Below the pieces are notes generated by a model, which worked only from the letters and a program-made list of their open reading frames with translations, was not told where the DNA came from and did no database searches. Shown one piece after another: positions 54,118 through 64,000 of a DNA stretch of 64,000 bases. The stretch is from Hysterangium stoloniferum (taxonomy: Eukaryota; Basidiomycota; Agaricomycetes; Hysterangiales; Hysterangiaceae): the NCBI GenBank assembly GCA_015178975.1, contig WHVD01000015.1, positions 806,001 through 870,000 on the forward strand, in the 5' to 3' direction. A program made the position numbers and the translations under genes. The stretch's first letter is position 1; the number at the start of each line of letters is the position of its first letter.

Positions 54118-55113
54118 TTTGTATGAGTAAAATATCATTGAGAAGTTATTTTTTAGGGGCTTTGAGATATGGGTAATTGCGTTCCTTCTTTAAAAAGCTT
54201 TCAACCTTGAACAGCCCGTCATAGCTTTGTCCTCACGGTTAGCGTCACTAACGCTGTCACATGGAAGGTTTGTCAGCCCTATTGTTAACTGAAAATTCCT
54301 TCTTGACCAAGTCTTTAAAATAGACGCTGAGGGTGAGTCAATTAATACGTCTAATGTAGGGTACATAACTTCGTAATAGCCCAGCCTCCAAGGCGTTATT
54401 GCACCAGTGCAGAACGTGTAAGTGTACCCCTGCTATGTTGCTTTACATCAGCTCTCATAAAAATGCTCTCAGTTTATCCGCCATCATTCTCTGCCGATTT
54501 CAGCTGGACCTAAGGGAGAGACATGTTAGACGTGACGATTGCACCCTGGATCAAGTTACACTTGGAACGTTCAAGGCCGCCACTAGGAGAGTCCATGAGG
54601 CGGTCGTGGACGAGTTTGGCGACACGGAGCTTATTGACAGCTTGCAAATGCGACAGCGAAAATAGTTTGGAAGATTATTTGCCTCTCCCACCCGTGGTAT
54701 ATGAAATGTTCGTCTCACTTGTCTTGAAAGTGTAATTGTAGCCTCGCGTATCATATTGCTGTTTGTTGTGGGTAATGATAAAGATGATTGGGCCATGGAG
54801 ACTAAAATTGCTAAGTGCTTCGCGAAGAAGATAAGAAGGTGCAGAGGATGGCAACAAGGTTGATAACGAGAGGTTTAAAACAGTGGCAACAGACATCCTT
54901 GGCTATCATCCATTCCTTCCGCCACTTCCTCTTCGACTTAACAAAGCGGTTCAGTAAGTAGGAGTTTGGTTGGCGATTTCACCAAGAACTTGCCCGCTGT
55001 CCCCATATTCAGGGAGAGTTATGATTAGTTCCACCATAGCACCGCACTCCCTTCGATTTCACTTCCCACGCATACCCTGAATATCATAGGAGTGGACACT
55101 ATTCAGGCGTCAG

Positions 55114-55286
55114 CACGTGTTAGCACGGGAGAGGAGTTGGTGCGGCAGCTGTACCTGGGCATACTCGAAGATCATACGGTATACGAGCCAAAGTTAGTTG
55201 AGTTTGTTCCGGGAGTTAAAATTGCAAGGATGGCCCCGCATGAAAAGACGACAAGTCACCTTCTTACCAGGCAAGCCGCTCCCTAG
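55114..55286 (+). CDS. Unknown coding-like fragment, block A copy 3
   Basis: EELVRQLYLGILEDHTVYEP and VEFVPGVKIARM, joined to a different upstream sequence because about 120 bp present in the other copies is missing. Product unknown. Confidence 0.25.
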
Positions 55287-56034
55287 AGGTTAACCTGGAC
55301 AATGTGTCATACAGTTGGCCCATGAAAATCTGGAGAGTTCTCTCAGCTCAAGCATCGTCTCAGCATTGAAATTACGTGGGTATGATTGTAAATGGTAACA
55401 GGAAATGAGGGGGCTGGTTGATCGCCAGGACAAAGGTCAAAAGCACCATTCCTATGCTTTCCAACGCTATCCCAGGAGTTCGTCAGCCGTCAAAGCACAC
55501 CACAATATTCACGCTGGCGAGTGTGTGGGAGGGACTGCGCCGAATCCAAAAAAGGATTGTGCCTGACCATATCCTACCAAACTCCTCGTTACCGCTATAT
55601 AGTTGCGCAAGTGACACATTGGCCTTCCACACCACCCTTGCAGCCTCGTCACTCAGGTCCTCTCATCGTCCATTAGCGGTAATTAATTAATTTTTCTTTC
55701 CCCCAAGTGTCCCTGACTCACGCAATGCCAATGATGCGGCCGGACGAACGGTTCCCCATGTCCTTCTCTAATGTCGTCATTTCTTTCAAGGGGAGGTGCA
55801 GCGCTAGCTTTCGATCCCTCCTACGACGTGAAATACTCCATGTCCCTCCGCAACCTGTTGGGAAATCTAAATGCATCCCTCCCTTGCTGTGGTACGTCCC
55901 GCTCTAAGCGCTTCGAACGTTAGTCTTCCATACGTCCCGTCTAGGCCCGCTCTGGCGCCGCCGTTCATGCAAGAAAACTACAATTGCAGATATTTCAATC
56001 AGGTTTTCAAGTTATACTGGCATAAAAAATCGTT

Positions 56035-56254
56035 TTAGCTCATCTGATTTCTTTTGACACGTTTCTCATCCCATGTTTCATAGCGCTGAGGCCCAAATTC
56101 TCGATCTCCGAAATTGCTTCTAAACTTGAAGTTGATGATAAATTTAAATTTTAGCCCGAGAATGTTCACTAAACATTTTCTGTCCTGAGGTTTCCGTTTG
56201 TGTAAGTTGTTTGTATCAAAACGCTCATGAGCAGAGAGTTGAAACAGGGATGGT
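56035..56254 (-). mobile_element. Copia gag tail, cut copy 3
   Basis: Corresponds to the 3' part of the truncated gag seen in A1, A2 and A4 (NILGLKFKFIINFKF, FGPQRYETWDEKRV). A deletion joins it to part of the gag N-terminal region (SRELKQ on the plus strand is antisense), and it stops at about 56254. Confidence 0.6.
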
Positions 56255-56594
56255 GTAACCCCGTCGTCAATTGGGATCACTGGCGGTTTGACAGGACCAC
56301 GGTGTATTGTCTAGAACTAAGACGAGATACAGGATGTTGCAGCGTACGGTAAGTTCTAAGGACTGGAAGACTTCCTAGCTATTTAAGTATGTGCCGCGAT
56401 CATGTGTTAATGGAACAAGGGTGGAGGTGAACAAAAGGAAAGAAGGCGCAGATGCGAACAAAGGGAAACAAAGCATGGAGGCGAACAAAAGGAAACAAGA
56501 TAATGCGTAAGACTGGGGCGCCAGGCTTACATTTTCTGCGGTATGAATTTCATGGGGCATACTATATCCTGACAGTATTGAAGATGAATTTCAG

Positions 56595-58060
56595 AGGAAT
56601 TGTACGAAAATGGAAAAGATGTTACAGGTTGGATAAATATTTCCACTTCGCTCATGTCTTTATTCAATACACTTTTGCCAGAGGAAGTGGATGCTCTGTG
56701 GCACGGAGTATTCTGGTCTTACCATCGGCTTTACAGGAAATTTATAACCAATGAGGAAGTGCTGCATGTATTACGTCAGAGAAACCTCGAGGATACCTCT
56801 TTTGCCCGACCTTCCTACGACGACACTTCCATCCTTTTTTATACGACATGGGCTGAGCATCAGGAATCACTGCCACCATCATAAATCGAGAGTCTGTCCA
56901 CAGACGTTCCGGCCACTTGGAGTGAAATCGGCCCATCAACTACGGACTATGGATGGGGGGACACCCGGCTTTTTATCATCCGTGAGTCGTTGGCACAACA
57001 AAATCGAATTAGTATGACCATTTACTTTCCTTTTTCAGTGAGAAATTTCGTGATTCTTACAAAACACGAGTGTAGGCGCACAGTAGGACGACTACTTTCG
57101 CAAATAAGGTAATGATAACATGTATGGATGTACCGAATAATATGATCTGTCGAGAGAAATTCCTAATGATATTCAGGAGAAATTGACTTGTGCTCACAAT
57201 GTGTCAAATTGCCACCAGAAGAAGTCGAATCGTTACCAGGACGTAACCATGACCATACTTTGATCAGACAAATACCACATGGACTTTTTTATTGGTGGTT
57301 CCACTCTTTTAGCCGATTACAGTTGGAGTTGTTCCAACAGTGGTATACAGCGTCATTTATATTACCCCGGGACATCCACGAAAGCGATGGGAGTTATGAG
57401 GACGGCAGGGAGGGGGCGATGAAGACGACGAGAACAACGAGGAAAATGTGGCGGGCGATGAAGACGATAAGAACAACGAGGAAAATGTGGCGGGCGATGA
57501 AGACGACAAGAACAACGAGGAAAATGTGGCGGGCGATGGTGGTGATAAACAAATAGAAACGTCATTGAGCTTCAACTGCAGTAAATGTAATTCCCAGATA
57601 AGTTCTGGCCCAGTTTTTATCTGCGTGGAAGGAATGCGTAATAGTGGTGAGTATTAAATAATTACAAACTCCAACGATTTCCTGACGAGAACTTTGCGGC
57701 AGGCTATTTCCTCTGTTCGGCATGTCAGCTGCAACTCTGTGATGACGAACATTATCCAACACCTCACGAAACTCTGCCTGAAAATGACGAATCCCACCAA
57801 GCCTGGCATTCTATTATTTTCATTCGAAACCTCGAGAGCTTCTCAAAGGCTGGGGTTTTACAGCATCCTACGGATCCCTCTTACGGCCCAACGATGCGTC
57901 TGACGACTCTACTGCCGAACCAAATTCGATGCGCGAAGCACCAAAGACAGACAATCTAGATGCGAGTCCTGAACTTACAAGACGCATATCAGAGCTCGAG
58001 CAGCGCTTTAGTAGCCTGGCAATCTTGATGGTGTCGAGGCACGATCGCATCGGGGCTTGA
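56595..58060 (+). pseudogene. ZZ-type zinc-finger protein, probably broken
   Basis: After an ATTTCAG acceptor: ELYENGKDVTGWINISTSLM, LPEEVDALWHGVFWSYHRLY and NEEVLHVLRQRN. The frame meets TAA at about 56881, then continues with VPATWSEIGPSTTDYGWG and HECRRTVGRLLSQIR. A GTAATG intron leads to DLCSQCVKLPPEEVE...NHDHTLI, the second half of one ZZ finger. An acidic repeat follows, then a second ZZ finger CSKCNSQISSGPVFIC, a GTGAGT intron, YFLCSACQLQLCDDEHY and ESHQAW. The end TRRISELEQRFSSLAILM is a short coiled coil before the stop at 58060, after a frame change near 57888. ZZ fingers bind peptide N-termini or SUMO. The function of this protein is unknown, and first exons were not found. Confidence 0.55.
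57418..57534 (+). repeat. Three 39-bp in-frame repeats in the ZZ gene
   Basis: Each unit encodes DEDD(E/K)NNEENVAG, an acidic linker between the two ZZ fingers. Units differ by one or two bases, so the array is young, and its length in codons is preserved. Confidence 0.85.
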
Positions 58061-58850
58061 ACGCGCCGGAAGTAATGGAGGAACACGATGGGAGGCCGGC
58101 CGAAGTATTGTCTTAATTTGACGTTTGTGAATCACTTTTGACGGTGGGGTATGAGTCTGGGGGAAAGAGCGAGGTGCGGATTGCGAAGTAGGTAGGGGGC
58201 ACGGAGATGGGGTGGTGTTTGGGGGCTACGATTGGTATCTTGGATGGGGCGGAGTTGGTTTGTGATGTGTAGGGTATGTGGGAATGAGGTTTATTGAGAC
58301 TGGGGTGTGGTATACGGCGTCGTTTCCACCCCACATTAGTTGTTCTCCCGCCTTCTCGCAACGATCCTCCACTTACCTTTTATTACCCCTTATTTCTTTT
58401 CCTCCTTCAAAATTTGGGTGCTTTATGATACTTATATTCATTGTATAAGGGAATGACTTGAGAGCGTCAGATCGCGTTGAAATATTTTATCGTCAAAGAA
58501 CCAGGGTATTTGTCATATTTAATGCACATAGACCAGGATACTAGACCAACAAATGTCTCGTAAATCATTTTTAAAAACACCCAGCTATTGGAACGCATTG
58601 AAGGATGCCCATCAATAACCGATCGGGTAAAAATCGTTTAATTCTTTTCAAACATATGCGTAAGTACACAGAAATCTCAACACTCTAAACAACATAAGTT
58701 GCTTAACGGTAACACGGAAAGTCGGCCTAGATATTCCATACATAAGCCAGACGTTCAATAATGGCGTTCAATTGTTCCTCAAAGCTCGAGCCAGGATGCC
58801 TGGCCTGTGCAGGGGGGAAGGGGATCCCGTTGTACATGTGCTAAAAGTGC
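58061..58850. other. Intergenic stretch between the ZZ gene and PMI
   Basis: A GT-rich tract near 58140-58300 gives meaningless frames on both strands. No gene, LTR or RNA feature seen. Confidence 0.5.
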
Positions 58851-58928
58851 CACATTGATACGTTTATTTGTTTCTAGTCAGACATTTACAACAGATTTAA
58901 TCCCAACAAAATAGCAACAGCGCAGCGG

Positions 58929-60040
58929 TTATACAATGACTGTAGACCAGAATATCTCCGTTGGCCCTCTAGCAACTGCGTGTAATTGAAATTTCTGAGC
59001 AGCAGCCACAAAAATCACGCCTCCGGCATTTAAATATATCCCCGCTTTATCCGCTGCAGTTGTAATGTGAACTTCACCCTTCAGCACGATCCCGGTAGTT
59101 GGCCTGGGGGCAGGTTGAAGCTGTTCCTCGTTGTAATGCGGATCGAGAGAAGTATGCAGGGCAGCAAATTCCGCAAGGGGTGGGTCATAAGCTGTTGTAC
59201 GTCCACGTGTACTGCCCTTATACGGGGTTGAAGGTATGCCGAAGGTTTCTGCTGGTCGGGGCGCATAGGTCAGCATCTCCGTGAATATACGCGGGTCTCT
59301 ATCTTCTGGAGGAACAAATGCCGCATTCACCACATTGTCTGAGGCGGCCATGCACTCGATGATGTCTCCCGATAGATATGCGTGTGCGTCATCCGCCCCG
59401 ATATAAACGGCTTCGCCTTTCGAGAGTGTGACGAGATTCATGAGAAATGGGGCCACCAAAACGCCGACGTCTCCAGGATATTGTGTTGACTTCCAGCACA
59501 AGCTTGGCGAAGGCATCATTTTGTGTCTGCAAACGGACGACGACGACACGGACAAACGGCTCGATTTCGGACTGAGCACGAAGAAGCAAACTGGATACGA
59601 TGGATTTGATAGGATCTGCATCCCTGGCCGTTATTTCAATTCCACAGGCCTCTCGGAGTTCTGGTGTCGCTTTCCAAACTTGCAGGGTATCTTTGATAGG
59701 CTTGAAGCCGACAAATTCTCGAAAGTCTCCTAATGCCAGTGACATCTCTGGTTTGTGATTGGCGTCTACGAAACCCTGCCGGTTAGCGACCCTAAGCCCC
59801 CCGGCGAGACTTCTACCGGTGGGCTTGCAACGGAAGGGCTCTGGCGATCGGAAGAACCCCGAACAGGCAAGGAATTTCAGGACTCCGCTTATTACTCGCC
59901 GTGTCAGATGTGATAGGAAATTTAGATATCGTACGCGGGCCGAGGAAGAACTCCGTATCGATAGCGAGCAATGATGCAAGCAAGGTGTTGGGATGATCAT
60001 ATAGGGTAGAAGGTCCTTTTGGGTGCGTCCCCATCCACAT
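58929..60040 (-). pseudogene. Mannose-6-phosphate isomerase, copy lacking exon 1
   Basis: Starts at the acceptor TCGTAG with MWMGTHPKGPSTLYDHP. Further on: DANHKPEMSLALGDFR, SIVSSLLLRAQSEIEPFV, KGEAVYIGADDAHAYLSGDI, DNVVNAAFVPPEDRDPRIF, KGEVHITT, STEIFWSTVIV. Frame breaks lie in the HPxxK motif region (near 59820) and near 59492, where two bases (TC) present in the other copy are missing. Exon 1 is absent because block A4 begins at about 60087. TGC is kept at the place where the 51-kb copy has TGA, so lesions in the two copies are independent. Confidence 0.8.
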
Positions 60041-60473
60041 CTACGAGCGAAAGTCAGCCAAGGAAAGATTGATGTGCATCTTTAAGGGAAGAATTGTCGA
60101 AAAGGGTCACATGTACTATGGATGTTTCAAAAAAACAAAAGATCATCCACTCTAAAAAATGCGGAAACAAAGTTTAAATTTCTAAATGAAGTAGCTTTTT
60201 TGATGTACTGCTTCTATAGATTCATCAAATGACATCCAACCAAAAGCTTCTATTATGTGCTTTCTTTCCTGTGTCCAGTTCGGAAGGTACTTGACATGGA
60301 TGCTCAGTTCGTATCAATGGATAGTATCAGAATCGAGATCTGATGATCGGAGGTGGAGCCCTATTCTGTGAGGGAGATGTGCCTACTATACAGCCTTCGT
60401 ATTATTAAAAGATGTTGTCCCATATAAGTAACAGTCATTTCTACATGAGTCCCTCACCTTGCATTTCTTCACG

Positions 60474-61566
60474 ATGTCTCCAGAGATGGCTGAATTTGTT
60501 CTGCAAGTTTCGGATGGGTAAGCTGTATCAGGTCGTATCCACTTGTCCGAGACGACAAGCTGACGACGTCCGGCTAACAGTCGGTCTGCCGACTATGTTA
60601 TTACGGCCTCAATTGGTCAGTCCGGTGCATGGTTTTGGTATACTCTCAACGAAATCTCTGCAGCGGTTTTCACATATGACACCCTCCTCACATTATCTCG
60701 CGAAGTGGAACACATATGGAAGCCTCGACCATTCTTCAGGTTAGGGACTATTCTTTATCTAGTGACACGATATCCACTGCTTCTCATCTGGGCCACGACT
60801 TTATATTTTGAACTGGCGAACACATCTATCACGGTATGTGGTTTTGTGGCCTATATCAGAGGAACGCTTTGACAGTACCCACAGTATGGGGCTTAGATAC
60901 CCGATGTAATCCTCCTGCCTTACATGATCGCTATCTTAGAAGAACATGTACACCACTTCTCTATTTATTTAACTCTCTGGATATCTTGTTGTCGATCGGG
61001 GTGCATGGTAATCACAGGTGGTTCGGTCCTATTATTGCTAGAATCTAACAACCAAACGCTTTAGGATTCCTTATGGCAATAGCATACGCCATCTCAAACA
61101 AGAATATTCTCCTGATAGTAATACTATTGCCTCTTTTATTTGCATCCACAGGATTACAAGTGGTACGTCCACATGCCAACGCACTCGGCGAATCCTGATT
61201 TAGGATTGCATTGGTTGACGGATTCGGATCAGTTCGAGACAATCCTGGACACATGTCAATCAAATTTCACTACAGCAAAGCGCCTTAGCTTGTACGTCCA
61301 GCCGTTTGCGATGCAATTCATTTATGTTGCATAACTAAGAATAAATTTTTGAAGAGGTACCAACTTGCCCCCATCATCAGACATCAACTGAATTTGTGAC
61401 AGTATATACCATTCAAAATACGATAGTAGTGGGCTACGACACGATTATATTTCTGATAACCATCTGGTACATGTTATCAACAGTCAGAAGACAAAGATCT
61501 CTTCCAGATCAAATTTCAAAAAAATCTATTCTATTTCTCATCGTTTACCAAGGTATGACAAAATAG
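60474..61566 (+). pseudogene. DUF6533 membrane protein, copy 4 (frameshift in exon 6)
   Basis: Exons 60474-60517, 60581-60833, 60897-61017, 61065-61162 and 61233-61291 are open and in phase. Exon 3 has one extra Glu codon. Exon 6 (from 61381) has lost one T (AATTTGTGACAG versus AATTTGTTGACAG) and reads TGA at once. Confidence 0.7.
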
Positions 61567-62689
61567 TTTGTCTGAGTAAAATATCATTGAGAAGTTATTC
61601 TTTAGGGGCTTTGAGATATGGGTAATTGCGTTCCTTCTTTCAAAAGCTTTCAACCTTGAACAGCCCGTAATAGCTTTGTCCTCACGGTTACCGTCACTGC
61701 CGCTGTCACATTGAAGGTTTGTCAGCCTTCTTATTAACTGAAAATTTCTTCTTCAGCAAGTTTTCAAAGTAGACGCTAAGGGTGAGTCAATTAATACGAC
61801 TAATGTAGGGTACATAACTTCGTAATAGCTCAGCCTCCGAGGCCTTATTACACCAGTGCAGAACGTGTAAGTGTACCCCTGCTATGTCGCTTTATATCAG
61901 CTCTCATAAAAATGCTCTCAGTTTATCCACCATCATTCTCTGCCGATTTCAGCTGGACCTATGGGAGAGACATGTTAGACGTGACGATTGCACCCTGGAT
62001 CAAATTACACTTGGAACGTTCAGGGCCGCCACTAGGAGAGTCCATGAGGTGGTCATGGACGAGTTTGGCGACACGGAGCTTATTGACAGCTTGCAAATGC
62101 GACAACGATAATAGTTTGGAAGATTATCCGCCTCTCCCGCCCGTGGTATATGAAATGTTCGTCTCACTTGTCTTGAAAGTGTAGTTATAGTCTCGCGTAT
62201 AATATCGCTGTTTGTTGTGGGTAATGATAAAGATGATTAAGCCATGGTGACTAAAATCGCTAAGTGCTTCGTGAAGACGATAAGAAGGTGCAGAGGATGG
62301 CAACAAGGTTGATAACGGGAGGTTTAAAACAGTGGCAACAGACATCCTTGGCTATCATGCGTTCCTTCCGCCACTCCCTCTTCGACTCAACAAAGCGGTT
62401 CAGTCAGTAGGAGGAGGTTGGTTGCCGATTTCACCAACAACTCGCCCGCTGTCCCCATATTTAGGGAGACTTACGATTAGTTCCACCATAGCACCGCACT
62501 CCCCTCGATTTCACTTCCCACGCATACCCGAATATCATAAGAGTGGACACTATTCAGGCGGTCCTGTGTGCTGTGTAGGGAGTTTCTGAGCTGACGTTTA
62601 GCATTGTCGTTACCAAAGCGGATTGAGTCCAAGAAGCGCAGAAACATAATAACTTGCTATGTACCTATTCTCTCGGCTCGGATTACGAA

Positions 62690-62905
62690 AGCTGGTGGGG
62701 TGCGGTGGCGGCGGCACGTGGTAGCACGGAAGAGGTGCGGCAGCTGTACCTGGGCAGACTCGAAGATCATACGGTATACGAGCCAAAGTTGGTTGAGTTT
62801 GTTCGGGCAGTTAAAATTGCAAGGATGGCCCCGCATCAAAAGACGACAAGTCACCTTCTTACCAGCCAAGCCGATATCCAGTCCCATGCCTTCCTTAGAG
62901 GTTAA
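62690..62905 (+). CDS. Unknown coding-like fragment, block A copy 4
   Basis: EEVRQLYLGRLEDHTVYEP and VEFVRAVKIARM. Two codons are missing relative to copy 1, with the phase kept. Product unknown. Confidence 0.3.
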   Translation, partial: SWWGAVAAARGSTEEVRQLYLGRLEDHTVYEPKLVEFVRAVKIARMAPHQKTTSHLLTSQADIQSHAFLRG

Positions 62906-63424
62906 CCTCGGCAATGTGTCATACAACTGGCCCATGAAAAACTGCAGAGGTCTCTCAGCTCAAGCATCGTCTGAGCGTTGAAATTACGTGTAAATGGTCA
63001 CAGGAAATGAGGGCAGATGTCAAAGCGTTGATCGCCAGGTCAAAGGTCAAACGCACCATTCCTATGCTTTCCGACGCTATCCCAGGAGTTCGTCAGCCGT
63101 CAAATCACACCACAATATGCAAGCGCTGACGAGTGTGTGGGAGGGACTGGGCCGAATCCAAAAGAGGACTGTGCCTGACCATATCCTACCAAACTCCTCG
63201 TTACCGCTATATGGTTGCGCAAGTGACACATTGGCCTTCCACACCACCCTTGCAGCCTCGTCACTCAGGTCCTCTCATCGTCCATAAGCGGTAATTAATT
63301 ATTTTTTCTTCCGCCCAAGTGTCCCTTGCTGTGGTACGTCCCGCTCTAAACGCTTCGAACGTTAGTCTTCCATACGTCCCGTCTAGGCCCGCTCTGGCGC
63401 CGCCGTTCATACAAGAAAACTACA

Positions 63425-64000
63425 ATTGCAGATATTTCAATCAGGTTTTCAAGTTATACTGGCATAAAAAATCGTTTTAGCTCATCTGATTTCTTTTGAC
63501 ACGTTTCTCATCCCATGTTCCATAGCGCTGAGGCCCAAATTCTCGATCTCGAAATATCTTGTAAACTTGAAATTGATGATGAATTTGAATTTTAGCCCAA
63601 GAATGTTCACTAAACCTTTTCTGTCTTGAAGCTTCCGTTTGTGTAAGTTGTTTGCATCCATTATGGTTGACGCCATCCTACTAGGAGACGAGTATTGCAG
63701 AATTCAGCGCGCGAACAAAATGAGGCAATGTACCGCTGAGAGTATGTAGCGTTAATGATACTCCCATCTACATAACCGTGAATTCCTCTGGTGTGAGCTG
63801 TGGAAAAGATGATCTCCTTCCAAGAATACCACTTATTTCCATCAAAACGCTCATCAGTAGAGAGTCGAAACAGGGGTGGTTGAGTAGACATATTCACAAA
63901 TTATCAGTTATAATGAAGTTGGTTGTTAAGAGTTTGGTGAACACTAGTTCGGTGGTCGGTTCGGGTCAAGAGTGGTCAGTCGAGATTCAGGAATTCGAGT
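63425..64000 (-). mobile_element. Truncated Ty1/copia element, copy 4 (runs off window)
   Basis: Gag N-terminus from ATG at 63897 (MNMSTQPPLFRLSTDERFDG, NKWYSWKEI, GIHGYVDGSI), then the shared truncated tail (NILGLKFKFIINFKF). The window ends before the primer-binding site and LTR. Confidence 0.72.

Larger units (their letters stand above)
52230..56254. repeat. Duplicated block A, copy 3
   Basis: Contains the full 5' part shared with A1 (GGCATCAGTCCAGTGTCTTC), the intact DUF6533 gene and a copia tail cut off at about 56254. It carries one private insertion, the short LTR at 52508. An extra plus-strand coding-like stretch near 55793-55920 (AALAFDPSYDVKYSMSLRNL) is shared with block A4 only at its right end and is not assigned. 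Confidence 0.9.
60087..64000. repeat. Duplicated block A, copy 4 (runs off window)
   Basis: Starts at GGGAAGAATTG within the leader and continues to the right edge inside the copia leader. It has no private LTR. The candidate last DUF6533 exon is 61884-62111, and the AALAFDPSYDV stretch of A3 is deleted. Confidence 0.9.

Noticed and set aside
57357..57575. Ser/Pro-rich minus-strand frames over the 39-bp repeat
   Set aside because: They are the antisense of an acidic repeat whose plus frame joins two zinc fingers.

Overview
The window is nuclear DNA of a filamentous basidiomycete, most likely an Agaricomycete. The protein families point there: a sesquiterpene synthase of the mushroom type, DUF6533 and DUF6535 proteins, PHD- and ZZ-finger proteins, Ty1/copia, Ty3/gypsy and Tad-like LINE elements. 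So does the gene structure: introns of about 45-110 nt with GTAAGT/GTATGT donors, CTAAC-like branch sites and YAG acceptors. There are no operons or prokaryotic signals. The window is accessory, repeat-rich DNA. Only a handful of loci look able to encode a full protein, and most coding-looking stretches are broken or duplicated fragments.

Layout. 1-649 (minus): 5' part of a terpene synthase running off the left edge, followed by a 31-unit 12-bp minisatellite and a solo LTR. 1.7-9.5 kb: gene-poor DNA with several tandem and direct repeats, including an eight-unit array of covarying hairpins (7515-7787). From 9.5 kb on, the window is built from two large head-to-tail duplicated blocks. Block A (DUF6533 membrane-protein gene, an unknown fragment, and a truncated copia element) occurs at 16.9-21.2, 32.6-37.1, 52.2-56.3 and 60.1-64.0 kb. 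Block B (broken alpha/beta hydrolase, unknown exons, a phosphomannose isomerase fragment, an unknown minus-strand gene) occurs at 9.5-14.8, 21.2-31.1 and 37.1-44.5 kb. Larger PMI copies sit directly upstream of A3 and A4.

Because the blocks are paralogous, each copy supplies an empty site for insertions in the others. Two three-level nests can be read exactly. At 22.3-25.8 kb a solo LTR holds a TIR element, which holds a LINE. At 38.98-40.37 kb a TA-flanked MITE holds a solo LTR, which holds a 365-bp TRIM with a tRNA-like cloverleaf. A 5.0-kb TIR transposon (45208-50214) with a 9-bp target duplication and GTGCCGCG-rich ends has split a DUF6535 gene. It carries a PHD-finger gene, itself broken by a solo LTR, plus a short interstitial telomeric repeat.

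Few genes here can be said to work together. The terpene synthase is the only clear metabolic gene. Of the four DUF6533 copies only the third (53.0-54.1 kb) is open through all modelled exons. All PMI and alpha/beta hydrolase copies are damaged. All coordinates, target duplications and reading frames were worked out by eye; family names rest on motif recognition, not on searches.
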